Assembly: GCA_019137195.1 (NCBI GenBank)
Contig: JAGVSR010000088.1
Coordinates: forward strand, 1 to 37,617
Direction of reading: 5' to 3'
DNA length: 37,617 nt
DNA from: Alphaproteobacteria bacterium
GTDB taxonomy: Bacteria; Pseudomonadota; Alphaproteobacteria; Rhizobiales; Hyphomicrobiaceae
Made by a program: the position numbers and the translations under genes. Below, one piece after another: positions 9,577-17,563 of this stretch (positions are counted from its first letter, which is position 1; every line of letters starts with the position of its first letter). A model generated the notes under the pieces. It saw only the letters and a program-made list of their open reading frames with translations, was not told the origin of the DNA and ran no database searches.

Positions 9577-10804
9577 CCTCCTCGAGCGCAGCGAGAAAGC
9601 GCGACTTTGGTCGATAGCGCTGGGCGGCGCGCTGGAACGAGGCGACGCGGGGCCAGTCCTCGTGCCGGGCGAGATGCTGGAGCGCATCGGCCGCCGCGGG
9701 ATCGCCGAGGCGCGGCACGCGCAGTCCGAGCCCGTGATGCACGACGCGAGCCGCGAAATCGAACTGATCGTAGTCGTGCGGCACGACCAGCGCCGGCCTT
9801 CCCGCCGCGATGGTGGCGTAGGTGACGCCAGCGCCGCCGTGATGCACGACGACCGTGAAGCGCGCGAGATCGCGCTGATACGGCACGAACGGCACCACGG
9901 TAACATTCGGTGCGGGATGCCGCGGCGGAACGGGGTCGTCCGGCCGTCCCAGCGACACGACGAAGTGCCAGCCGGGCAGCGCATCGGCCAGACGCCCGAC
10001 GTCGTCGATCAGCCGCTGCTTGGCCCACAGCAGGTGCGTACCGATGCTGACGAGAGCGCAGGGGCGACCCTGAGGCAACTCAATCGGCTGCGCGCTCTCG
10101 GGCTCGCCCACGACCGGGCCAATCATCTCGAATGAGGCCGGCCAGTCGCGCGGAAACTCCAGCTCGGTGAGCCCGAGACCGAGGATCCTATAGGGCGAGT
10201 AGATCGCCTCGCTGCCGTCGCTGCGGTAGAGGCGCGGGAGGAGGGGCCGGAGGCGCGGCGCAAGCGCTGCGAACACGAGCCGCTTGAACGTCCGGATCGC
10301 GAGCCAGCCTGCGCCATCGCGCACCGCTCCGAAGGGGCCCGGCCAGGGGAGCAGTCCCCCGAGGTAATGTGGTGGCCCGCGCCGGGCCTCGAGCGCAAGC
10401 GGCGTTGGGACAGTCGTGATCCAGGGTATGCCGAGCCGCTCGCACCATGTGCCGCTGACCGCGGCGATGAAATCGACCACCGCCACGTCCGGGCGCTCGC
10501 GCGCCAGCGCCTCGCCGATCTCGGCCGCGAGCGGCGTCAGAACATCGAGATTTGCCCTGAGCTGGCGGGCGACCTCGAACGGGCTTGCAGTCGCGCGGCG
10601 CGGCCAGTTCGCGATTGCCTCCATAGCGAACGGGGCGATGCGCTCGGGCACGAGCACGCGGAAGCCTGCCGCGCGCAGCGCTGCCGCCTTCGCGGCGCCG
10701 GTGAAGAAGGTGCAGTCGTGCCCGGCTTCGCGGGCGGCCACGGCGAGCGGCACCTGGGGATTGAGATGGCCAGCGAACGGCGGAGAGACGAAGAGGAGCT
10801 TCAT
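9542..10804 (-). CDS. Family 1 glycosyltransferase (MGT/UGT-like)
   Basis: 420-residue GT-B-fold glycosyltransferase. The N-terminal acceptor domain starts MKLLFVSPPFAGHLNPQ, typical of macrolide-type and UDP-glycosyltransferases. The C-terminal donor domain carries VVHHGGAGVTYATIAAGRPALVVPHDYDQ-type sequence, matching the HxGxxT...P...DQ donor-binding signature. It likely transfers a nucleotide-sugar glycosyl group onto a small lipophilic acceptor; the acceptor is presumably the product of the surrounding genes (inference). Translation appears coupled: the ATG overlaps the upstream gene's TGA (ATGA, 10801-10804) and GAGGAG precedes it. It is the last gene of the minus-strand operon and ends inside the 3' end of the convergent adenylate-forming gene. 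Confidence 0.92.
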   Translation of the reverse strand: MKLLFVSPPFAGHLNPQVPLAVAAREAGHDCTFFTGAAKAAALRAAGFRVLVPERIAPFAMEAIANWPRRATASPFEVARQLRANLDVLTPLAAEIGEALARERPDVAVVDFIAAVSGTWCERLGIPWITTVPTPLALEARRGPPHYLGGLLPWPGPFGAVRDGAGWLAIRTFKRLVFAALAPRLRPLLPRLYRSDGSEAIYSPYRILGLGLTELEFPRDWPASFEMIGPVVGEPESAQPIELPQGRPCALVSIGTHLLWAKQRLIDDVGRLADALPGWHFVVSLGRPDDPVPPRHPAPNVTVVPFVPYQRDLARFTVVVHHGGAGVTYATIAAGRPALVVPHDYDQFDFAARVVHHGLGLRVPRLGDPAAADALQHLARHEDWPRVASFQRAAQRYRPKSRFLAALEEVRAMAAGGGQE

Positions 10805-11457
10805 GGCTCCTCGCTCTCGTACGATGCGATGCGCGTCCCGACGAGGCCGATCACCTCGGTAGATGTCCAGTAGTCGAGGTGGCCGCCATCGACCTCATGG
10901 TCGATGGCGCCGCGATAGAGGAGCCGGCTCCAGCCATCGCGGCGGCCGCGTATGGCCGTCAGGCAGCTCGACGGCATCGTGAGCGTGCCGAGGCAGGCAG
11001 GGCCGAGCGCCACGGCGCGCACGCGGCTCTCGCCAGCCTCGAGGCTCGGCCAGGCGGCATTCAAGAGCTGCAGTCCGCAGCTTCCGGTCACCAGCACCAG
11101 CCGTTCACTGGTCGCGCCGACGAGCGCGCCGAGGCGTGCCTCCAGCAGTGCGCGGAAGCGTGCGTCCAATGCCGCGGCGGCGAACTGGCGTGCGTTGTGG
11201 AGGCTAGCGGCCACGATGTGCGGACGCCGGTACGGCGCGCACTCGGTGGAGGCATGAAAGGGAAATGCGTGCGCGAATGCGTCGTAGCCCGCAGGCGTCA
11301 CGCGCGCGAGGAAGGCCAGCTGCGTCGGGCTCAGGACCGTGTTGCGAGGATCGCTCTGGCCCGTAAGCAGCGCCACACGGCGCGCTGCCGGCCGTACGCG
11401 GCCGAGCGACGGGTCGGCTTTGGACATGGCGGCGAGGAGTGGCATCAGAGGAGACAT
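10801..11457 (-). CDS. Unrecognised protein, possibly alpha/beta-hydrolase-like
   Basis: 218 residues, not confidently assignable. A central hydrophobic strand and turn LVLVTGSCGLQLL looks like a nucleophile elbow in which Cys (GSCG) or the preceding Ser could be the nucleophile. A C-terminal IDHEVDGGHLDYW could supply a catalytic His or Asp. Together these suggest a compact alpha/beta-hydrolase, but the evidence is only pattern-level. An SD-like TGAGG precedes the ATG at 11457. It lies 7 nt after the family 2 glycosyltransferase and shares a 4-nt ATGA overlap with the family 1 glycosyltransferase, so it is embedded in the operon and should be a pathway protein. Alternatives are a novel acyltransferase or a non-enzymatic partner. 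Confidence 0.75.
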   Translation of the reverse strand: MSPLMPLLAAMSKADPSLGRVRPAARRVALLTGQSDPRNTVLSPTQLAFLARVTPAGYDAFAHAFPFHASTECAPYRRPHIVAASLHNARQFAAAALDARFRALLEARLGALVGATSERLVLVTGSCGLQLLNAAWPSLEAGESRVRAVALGPACLGTLTMPSSCLTAIRGRRDGWSRLLYRGAIDHEVDGGHLDYWTSTEVIGLVGTRIASYESEEP

Positions 11458-11464
11458 CTGCGCC

Positions 11465-12604
11465 TCAGCGGTAGCGGATCGTCTCGCCGTCGAGCTCCAT
11501 GCGGCGGGTCCGCCACGAGAGATGCCGCGGCCGTACGAGCGCCGTCAAATAGAGCAGCGGCAGCATGACGTCCGCTGCCATCTCCGAGACCACGCGAGCC
11601 GCCGTAAGCTCGAGGCCGGAAAATCGCGAGACGAGGAGCCCGTTGCCGACCGCCTTCCCGGCCAGGAGCGCTAGCCAGACGAGCACGCCCGTCAAGCCTG
11701 CCGCGAGGGCCGGCGCCAAGCCCGCAAGCGGGAGAAGCGAGGGAACGACGACGAGCGCGAGCGTCGGCGGACCTGCGTTGCGCCTGAGATAGCGGTTGGC
11801 GAAAATGAGCCAGCGGCGCACGACCAGCGCCGCCGCTTCGAGCGTGGCGAAGGAGATCATGACGCGCGCAATCGTTGCGGTCTGGTCGATCGGATGCCCG
11901 GATCGCAGCCACAGCTTGGCGACCGCATAGTCGTCTGTAAGCTCGTGGCCGGCCGCTCTCAATCCGCCGGCCGCGGCAAGCTCCGTCGTCGAGACCGCAA
12001 ACACCATGCCGTTGATGGTTCGATTGGCACCGAGTGCGGCCATGGCGAAGTAGGTGGCGAACGCCTGGCCGTTGATCATGCCCGCGACGAGGCGCTCGGC
12101 CGGTGTCGCGTCCGAGACGTAGACCGGGAGTCCGGTGGCGATGGCGCCGGTCGCTGCCGACCGCGCGAGGGCCGCCGCGCCGCCCGCGCCGAGCACGGTG
12201 TCGTCGTCGAGCACGAGGAGCACGTCCGTCGCGACGTGGCGCTCCGCCTCAATCAGCTTCGCCATCTTGGGGTTTTCGCCGTCCCTGGGCGGCGGCACGG
12301 CCACGATCTCGATCTCGACCCAGGGATAGCGGGTCACGAGCGTGCGCGTGATCGCCAATCCCTCCACATCGACCTCGTCGACGAGCCACAGAAAGTGTGC
12401 GTCGGGATTGGCCTCGAGATTGTCGCGCAGGCAAGTCTCGAGCGCGGGATCGCCCGACAGGATCGGCTGCACGATGGTGACGTGCGGCGCGGTGCCGTGC
12501 TCGCGGGATGCAGCCCGGCGCGCACCGGCGTAGCGTGCCGCAAGAGCGAGCCGCAGCGCGGTGAGAGCGGCGAACAGGAGAGCCCAGCCGGCGAGTGCGG
12601 TCAT
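11465..12604 (-). CDS. Membrane family 2 glycosyltransferase (ceramide glucosyltransferase/HpnI-like)
   Basis: 379-residue processive-type GT-A enzyme of the GT21-like group. There is an N-terminal membrane anchor (about residues 3-25), a nucleotide-sugar domain with VTIVQPI, DDDT (metal-binding DxD-type) and HELTDDYAV (catalytic Asp region), then RRWLIF in place of the canonical (Q/R)XXRW, and several C-terminal membrane segments. Homologous enzymes glycosylate lipids at the cytoplasmic face (ceramide glucosyltransferase; HpnI acting on bacteriohopanetetrol). The ATG at 12604 is chosen because it forms an ATGA overlap with the SDR stop and GGGAG lies just upstream; an upstream ATG at 12625 is possible. 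This implies a lipid-linked acceptor. Hopanoid modification is an alternative, but no other hpn gene is nearby. Confidence 0.9.
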   Translation of the reverse strand: MTALAGWALLFAALTALRLALAARYAGARRAASREHGTAPHVTIVQPILSGDPALETCLRDNLEANPDAHFLWLVDEVDVEGLAITRTLVTRYPWVEIEIVAVPPPRDGENPKMAKLIEAERHVATDVLLVLDDDTVLGAGGAAALARSAATGAIATGLPVYVSDATPAERLVAGMINGQAFATYFAMAALGANRTINGMVFAVSTTELAAAGGLRAAGHELTDDYAVAKLWLRSGHPIDQTATIARVMISFATLEAAALVVRRWLIFANRYLRRNAGPPTLALVVVPSLLPLAGLAPALAAGLTGVLVWLALLAGKAVGNGLLVSRFSGLELTAARVVSEMAADVMLPLLYLTALVRPRHLSWRTRRMELDGETIRYR

Positions 12605-13569
12605 TTCCACTCCCGTTTCTGCCATTCTACGAACCGTTCGACGGCACGGCTCGTCGGGACCTCCGGCTCGCCGAGCAGGGTGCGCGCGCGCGTGATATCG
12701 AACGTCTTCGATTGCGACAGCACGGCGACGCCGAAGCGGGTCAGGGGCGGCTCGCGCCAGGCGAGAAGGGTACGCGACACTGCCTCCATGCCGCCCGCGA
12801 TCCCCATGGCGACTCCGGCCGGCACGGTGAGGTACGGCGGTGGGAGGCCGAGCTTCTCCAGCACGTCGCCGAGGAACGCGTACACGTCGACGGGCTGGCC
12901 ATCCGTCAGGTTGATGTCGCCCGTGACGCGCCGCGCGAGGGCCGTCGCGATGAAACGCACGAGGTTGTCGATCGAGATCACGTCGCCGATCGCCGGGCTG
13001 CCGTCGGGGCGCGCCAAGCGGGGAAGGACGCCGAAGCGTGCCGCGCGCAGGATGCGTGGGAACAGGACCGTGTCGCCGGCGCCGTAGACGGCGCGCGGGC
13101 GCAAGATGACGAACGGTAGGCCCGAGGCGCGAACCAGGGCCTCGGCCTGGCGCTTGGTGGCCGCGTAGGCGTTGACCGGCTCGCCGTCGCAGGGCGTCGC
13201 CTCGGTGATGCCGAGCTGATCTCCGGGGCGGTAGAAAACGCTCGAGGACGAGATGAACACGAGTTGCGGCACCCCGAGGCGCCGGGCGAGCGCGATCACG
13301 TTGCTGGTCGCGACGACGTTATTGCGCTGGAACGCTTCCGGGCGCGCCCAGGGTGAGGCCAGCGCGGCGGCATGCACGATGGCGTCGAAGGGCCCCTTGA
13401 GCTCCGGGAGCTGGTGGTCGGCGAGGTCCGCCGCAATGAAATGGTCGGTCGCTCCCGGCCGCGGTGCCCGGCGGCTCGTGCCGGTGACCTCGTGCCCGCA
13501 GGCATCGCGCAGGTGACGGCCAAGTGCCCCGCCGACGAAGCCGCTGACCCCTGTGACGAGCAGCCTCAT
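12601..13569 (-). CDS. NAD-dependent epimerase/dehydratase (extended SDR)
   Basis: 322-residue extended short-chain dehydrogenase/reductase. The Rossmann GxSGFVG motif (residues 7-13) and catalytic YAATK (Tyr135, Lys139) with an upstream SSSS segment are intact. Relatives include nucleotide-sugar epimerases and 3-beta-hydroxysteroid dehydrogenase-like enzymes; sequence alone does not say which. In this operon it could prepare the sugar donor for one of the two glycosyltransferases or reduce the beta-keto group made by the KAS III-like enzyme. It lies 12 nt after the cytochrome c gene and shares a 4-nt ATGA overlap with the family 2 glycosyltransferase, so co-transcription is very likely. Confidence 0.9.
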   Translation of the reverse strand: MRLLVTGVSGFVGGALGRHLRDACGHEVTGTSRRAPRPGATDHFIAADLADHQLPELKGPFDAIVHAAALASPWARPEAFQRNNVVATSNVIALARRLGVPQLVFISSSSVFYRPGDQLGITEATPCDGEPVNAYAATKRQAEALVRASGLPFVILRPRAVYGAGDTVLFPRILRAARFGVLPRLARPDGSPAIGDVISIDNLVRFIATALARRVTGDINLTDGQPVDVYAFLGDVLEKLGLPPPYLTVPAGVAMGIAGGMEAVSRTLLAWREPPLTRFGVAVLSQSKTFDITRARTLLGEPEVPTSRAVERFVEWQKREWK

Positions 13570-13581
13570 CTGTGCGCGATC

Positions 13582-13914
13582 TCAGCGCTTGTCCTTGAGT
13601 GAGAGGATGTACTCGATGAGGTCGTTTCGGACATCGTCGGGGACGACGATATGCGGCATGGAGGGGTGGGGGCTCTGCAGCCAGACGACGAGCGCAGTGC
13701 CGGTCATGCCCGGCGTGTCGGCGACGTTCTTGAAGGTTGGCGCATCCGGGTTGGGCGACAGCTCGTCGAACTTTTCGACGCCGTGGCACTCGGCACAGAC
13801 GCGTTTCGCATAGTCGAGCCCCTTGGCCGTGTTGCCGAGCTCCTGGGCCGTGGCCGGCGCGATGCCGAACGCGAGGATCGACCCGGCGAGGATTCCGACG
13901 AGACGCTTGTCCAT
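13582..13914 (-). CDS. Small class I c-type cytochrome
   Basis: 110-residue exported monohaem cytochrome c. Signal peptide MDKRLVGILAGSILAFGIAPATA, haem-binding C40-AE-C43-H44, and a distal Met86 in HPSMPH giving the expected His/Met ligation. The ATG at 13914 is chosen because it starts the signal peptide; there is no strong ribosome site. It would carry electrons in the periplasm. It lies only 12 nt upstream of the SDR gene on the same strand, so it may head the minus-strand glycosylation operon, although it could simply be an older neighbour sharing a promoter. The tRNA-Arg gene is about 130 nt upstream. Confidence 0.9.
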   Translation of the reverse strand: MDKRLVGILAGSILAFGIAPATAQELGNTAKGLDYAKRVCAECHGVEKFDELSPNPDAPTFKNVADTPGMTGTALVVWLQSPHPSMPHIVVPDDVRNDLIEYILSLKDKR

Positions 13915-14042
13915 GAGGTACCCCGGTTTGTGATGGCTTGGCGCGAGTTTAGGCTGGCGGGGTGGCGTTGACCAGGGGCGGGCACGCTTGCGCCCGTCGG
14001 CCGCCTCGCTGCAGGGGAAATATCGGGTTCGCACGAGACGAT

Positions 14043-14118
14043 TGGCGGTCTCCGCAGGACTCGAACCTGCAACCCTCGCGTTCGAAGCGCGATGCTCTAT
14101 CCTTTGAGCTAGGAGACC
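14043..14118 (-). tRNA. tRNA-Arg (anticodon UCG)
   Basis: The minus strand folds into a full cloverleaf: acceptor GGTCTCC/GGAGACC, D-stem GCTC/GAGC, anticodon stem TCGCG/CGCGA with loop CTTCGAA (anticodon TCG, reading CGA), T-stem GCAGG/CCTGC with TTCGAGT loop, discriminator G and encoded CCA. Length is 76 nt. No attachment-site duplication of its 3' end is visible inside the window. Confidence 0.97.
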
Positions 14119-14296
14119 GTGGTGCCGTTATAGACCGACCCGGCTCGTCTTGGCTACCGCGCCACGCCTGAGCCGGCATGCCGTAATTTGCCCCGGCTGA
14201 CGAGCCCTGCGGGCCATCGCCCGCGGGAGATCAGCTGGGAGCAGTCGAACGGCCGACGCTATGGACCGGCGCCGTCCCCGCCCCTAAATTCCTCCG

Positions 14297-16039
14297 ATGA
14301 CCAAGACCACCTCTCTCAGAATTGCCCTCGCCCAGCTCGACCCCATCGTCGGCGACATCGCCGGCAATGTGGCGAAGCTCGAGGCCGCGCGCGCCGCGGC
14401 GGCGGCGAAGGGGGCCGACCTCATCGTCTTCTCCGAGCTGTTCATTACCGGCTATCCGCCCGAGGACCTGGTGCTGAAGCCGGCCTTCCAGGAGGCCGCC
14501 CGCGCGGCAGTCGAGGCGTTGGCCCGCAACCTCGGTCCGGGGCCGGCGGTGCTGACCGGCACGATCTGGCCCGACGAGGGCAAGCTATACAACGCGGTGG
14601 TGCTTCTGGATCAAGGGCGCGTCGACGCGGTTCGGCTCAAGGTCGATCTCCCCAACTACGGCGTGTTCGACGAGAAGCGCGTGTTCGCGAGGGGGCCGCT
14701 GCCGTCGCCGGTCAGCGTCAGCGGCGTCCGGATCGGCGTGCCGATCTGCGAGGACATCTGGACCGACGAGGTCACGGAATGCCTCGCCGAGTGCGGCGCC
14801 GAGATCCTCGTCTCGCCCAACGGCTCGCCGTTCGACTGGCCGAAGCCTGACCGCCGTATGAATGTCGCCGTCGCCCGTGTCACCGAGACCCGGCTGCCGC
14901 TCGTGTACCTGAACCAGGTCGGCGGGCAGGACGAACTCGTATTCGACGGGGCGTCGTTCGTCTTGAACAGCGACTGCAGCCTGGCCGTGCAGATGCCGGC
15001 ATGGCGCGAAGCGATCACGATCACCGACTGGACCAGGGAAGCCTCCGGCTGGCGCTGCACGACGGGCGAGACGGCCGCGATTCCCGACGGCCCGGCGGCG
15101 GCCTACCACGCCTGCGTGTTGGGTCTTCGCGACTACGTGGCGAAGAACGGGTTCCCGTCGGTCGTGCTCGGGCTCTCGGGCGGCATCGACAGCGCGCTCG
15201 TGGCGGCGATCGCCACCGACGCGCTCGGGGCCGAGCGGGTGCATTGCATAATGCTGCCCTATCGCTACACGTCGCAAGCGAGCCTCGACGACGCGGCGCG
15301 CTGCGCCAGAGCGCTTGGCGTACGCCTCGACACGGTCCCGATCGCGGAGGCGGTCGAGGGCTTCGGCCATGCGCTCGCGCCGCTCTTTGCGGGCAAGGCC
15401 GCTGACACGACGGAAGAGAACATCCAGAGCCGCGCGCGCGGTGTCATCCTGATGGCCATCTCGAACAAGATGGGAAGCATGGTCCTCACCACCGGCAACA
15501 AGAGTGAGATGTCGGTCGGCTACGCAACGCTCTACGGCGACATGAACGGCGGCTTCAATCCCATCAAGGACCTCTACAAGATGGAGGTCTATGCGCTGGC
15601 AGGATGGCGCAACACGAACGTGCCCACGGATGGCAAGGGCCCGTCGGGGGTGGTCATCCCGGAGCACATCATAACCAAGGCGCCGACCGCCGAGTTGAGG
15701 GAGAACCAGACCGACCAGGACAGCCTGCCGCCCTATCCCATGCTCGACGACATCTTGAGCTGCCTTGTCGAGCACGAGATGCCGCTCGCGGCAATAGTCG
15801 CCCGCGGGCACGACCCGGCGATCGTCAAGAAGGTCGAGCGGCTTCTCTATCTCGCCGAGTACAAGCGCCGGCAGGCTGCGCCCGGCGTCAAGATCTCACA
15901 GCGAAGCTTCGGACGCGATCGCCGCTATCCCATCACCAATCGCTTCCGCGAGGATCTGGGCGCGGGAGCTCCTGCCATCGAGAAATCTTCCGCGCCGAAG
16001 TCCGCGAAGCCGCGGGCGGACGGAGGGGATGTGTCGTGA
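14297..16039 (+). CDS. nadE: Glutamine-dependent NAD(+) synthetase
   Basis: Last step of NAD synthesis: amidation of deamido-NAD using glutamine and ATP. The 580-residue two-domain form has an N-terminal nitrilase-type glutaminase domain (about 1-250) with the Glu47/Lys115/Cys151 triad (FSELF, RLKVDLP, PICEDIW). The C-terminal ammonia-dependent synthetase domain has the PP-loop SGGIDS at 294-299 and later TTGNKSEMSVGYATLYGD. No Shine-Dalgarno sequence precedes the ATG. Instead TGGACC (14262-14267), a 16-nt gap and CTAAAT (14284-14289) end 7 nt before it, which would fit a leaderless transcript. It stands alone, downstream of tRNA-Arg on the opposite strand. Confidence 0.98.
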   Translation: MTKTTSLRIALAQLDPIVGDIAGNVAKLEAARAAAAAKGADLIVFSELFITGYPPEDLVLKPAFQEAARAAVEALARNLGPGPAVLTGTIWPDEGKLYNAVVLLDQGRVDAVRLKVDLPNYGVFDEKRVFARGPLPSPVSVSGVRIGVPICEDIWTDEVTECLAECGAEILVSPNGSPFDWPKPDRRMNVAVARVTETRLPLVYLNQVGGQDELVFDGASFVLNSDCSLAVQMPAWREAITITDWTREASGWRCTTGETAAIPDGPAAAYHACVLGLRDYVAKNGFPSVVLGLSGGIDSALVAAIATDALGAERVHCIMLPYRYTSQASLDDAARCARALGVRLDTVPIAEAVEGFGHALAPLFAGKAADTTEENIQSRARGVILMAISNKMGSMVLTTGNKSEMSVGYATLYGDMNGGFNPIKDLYKMEVYALAGWRNTNVPTDGKGPSGVVIPEHIITKAPTAELRENQTDQDSLPPYPMLDDILSCLVEHEMPLAAIVARGHDPAIVKKVERLLYLAEYKRRQAAPGVKISQRSFGRDRRYPITNRFREDLGAGAPAIEKSSAPKSAKPRADGGDVS

Positions 16040-16174
16040 CCTGAGCGAGGATCGCTGTCCCGTGCCTCCAGCGGACGGACGTGCCGGCAGCGGAACGGGC
16101 CGGGCTCCAGGTCGGCGATCCGCGTTGGCGACAGCTCGGGGTGCCGGGCTTCGCCGGTCCGATGTCGATATTTC

Positions 16175-16729
16175 CTATTCCGTCCCGATCCGCTCGGCCC
16201 GCGCGAGCAGCGTATCCCTGACCGACGGCCGGGCACCGCGCGGGGTGTCGCTCGCCAGTGCGGCCGCCTCGGCTAGGAGGCCCGCTATGTCCGCGCCCGC
16301 CTTGCTCCCCTCGGACACGATCGCGTCGAGATGCACGATCTCGTCGCGCCAGTCGATGAGCCCGTCCTTCATGACGAAGAGCAGGAGGCGTCTCGCGAGC
16401 GCGTCGCCAGCCGGGCGCTGGGTCCGCTCGAGCTCGGCCATTCCAAGGCCAGCCGCGACCTTCGGATGCTGGCGCAGAAGCGTGCGAATCTCCTGGCGCA
16501 GGATGCGCCCGCCGCTCGTGTAGAGCGACACGAGGTCCGGCAGCGCCGTACGGTCGACCTCGGCTCTGATCCTCCGCTCGGCGGCATGCTTGTCGGCCAT
16601 CGACTGCCGGGCCGCCTCGAGCCGTTGCGTCCAGCCCGGCAAGGCCAAGTCGAGGCTGCGCTCCTCGAGGCGGGCGATCTCCGCCTCGTGGGCGGAGAGC
16701 GAGGAAGCGAGCTGAGCCGGAAGTGCCAT
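16175..16729 (-). CDS. Hypothetical helical protein
   Basis: 184 residues from the ATG at 16729 (an ATG at 16825 would add 32 poorly coding-like residues). I do not recognise a family. The chain is rich in Ala, Glu, Arg and Leu, with long amphipathic helices (SAHEAEIARLEERSLDL, MADKHAAERRIRAEVDR), and has no signal peptide or membrane segment, so it is probably a cytosolic helical or coiled-coil protein. Strong third-position GC bias on this strand supports it as real despite open frames on the other strand. It converges on nadE and is divergent from the SYLF gene 126 nt away. Confidence 0.6.
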   Translation of the reverse strand: MALPAQLASSLSAHEAEIARLEERSLDLALPGWTQRLEAARQSMADKHAAERRIRAEVDRTALPDLVSLYTSGGRILRQEIRTLLRQHPKVAAGLGMAELERTQRPAGDALARRLLLFVMKDGLIDWRDEIVHLDAIVSEGSKAGADIAGLLAEAAALASDTPRGARPSVRDTLLARAERIGTE

Positions 16730-16855
16730 GTGTCCGCGTCCCGGTTGGATGTGAAAGGCCGCTCCGCGCCGCGATGCCCAATTCGCCGCGGCCGGCGCCC
16801 CGAAATACGCCACGATCCCATTCAAGGTGTTCCGCAGAGTCTACGGAGGAACCAC

Positions 16856-17404
16856 ATGATTCGGAAGACCTGCAGGCTCGCCCTCGCGGCCGTTCTGACC
16901 CTGGTCGCCGGCGCGCCTGCGAGCCGTGCCGCCTCCGGCCCCGAGATCGATGCCGGTGTCAGAGCCACGCTCGACAAATTCTTCATGAAGGTCGGCGGCG
17001 CGCGCGAGCTCGCGCAGAAGTCGGTCGGCATGCTCGTTTTTCCGTCGATCGTGAAGGCCGGAATCGGCTTCGGCGGCGAGTACGGCGAGGGCGCGCTGCT
17101 CTTGAAAGACCGCACTGTCGACTACTACAACACGGTCTCGGCCTCGGTCGGCTTCCAGCTCGGCGTGCAGGAGCGGGCGGTCATCATCATGTTCATGACC
17201 GAGAGTGCACTCTCGCAGTTCCGCAAGACCCATGGCTGGAAGGTCGGCGTCGACGGCTCGGTCGCGATCGTCACGGTCGGTGTCGGCGGCTCCATCGACA
17301 CCAACAAGGTCACGAGCCCTGTCGTCGGCTTCGTGCTCGACCCCAAGGGGCTCATGTACAATCTGACCCTCGAGGGCTCGAAGATCACCCGCATCTCGCG
17401 CTGA
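16856..17404 (+). CDS. SYLF (Ysc84) domain protein, exported
   Basis: 182-residue secreted protein. GGAGGA lies 5 nt before the ATG at 16856, and the signal peptide (IRKTCRLALAAVLTLVAGAPASRA) follows directly; the frame is open upstream but has no better start. The rest is a single SYLF domain: LAQKSVGMLVFPSIVKAGIGFGGEYGEG, a Tyr-rich turn, and the C-terminal GVGGSIDT ... VGFVLDPKGLMYNLTLEGSKITR. SYLF domains bind phosphoinositide or other lipids in eukaryotes. Bacterial members are periplasmic or envelope proteins of uncertain role. Stands alone. Confidence 0.92.
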   Translation: MIRKTCRLALAAVLTLVAGAPASRAASGPEIDAGVRATLDKFFMKVGGARELAQKSVGMLVFPSIVKAGIGFGGEYGEGALLLKDRTVDYYNTVSASVGFQLGVQERAVIIMFMTESALSQFRKTHGWKVGVDGSVAIVTVGVGGSIDTNKVTSPVVGFVLDPKGLMYNLTLEGSKITRISR

Positions 17405-17563
17405 GCGCCCGCGGCGGCTCCGACGGGCCGAAGGCACTGTAGGCGCGCGAGCGCCGCAGGGAGCCTTCCGCGGGATGGCGCACGCTTTTCGCTGGCCGTC
17501 CGCCGGTCGCTGCGGCAAACTGCCCGCAACGCCCGATAGAGGCCCGGGGAGCAAGAAACGGCG

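Noticed and set aside
11465-13569. Hopanoid glycosylation (HpnI/HpnA) module
   Set aside because: The GT2 and SDR are only generically similar, and no squalene-hopene cyclase or other hpn gene is present.
14043-14118. tRNA-Arg as an integration site for the biosynthetic locus
   Set aside because: No second copy of the tRNA 3' end, integrase or composition shift is visible on either side in the window.
14585-15811. A 408-codon minus-strand frame
   Set aside because: Antisense to nadE; no domain signal.
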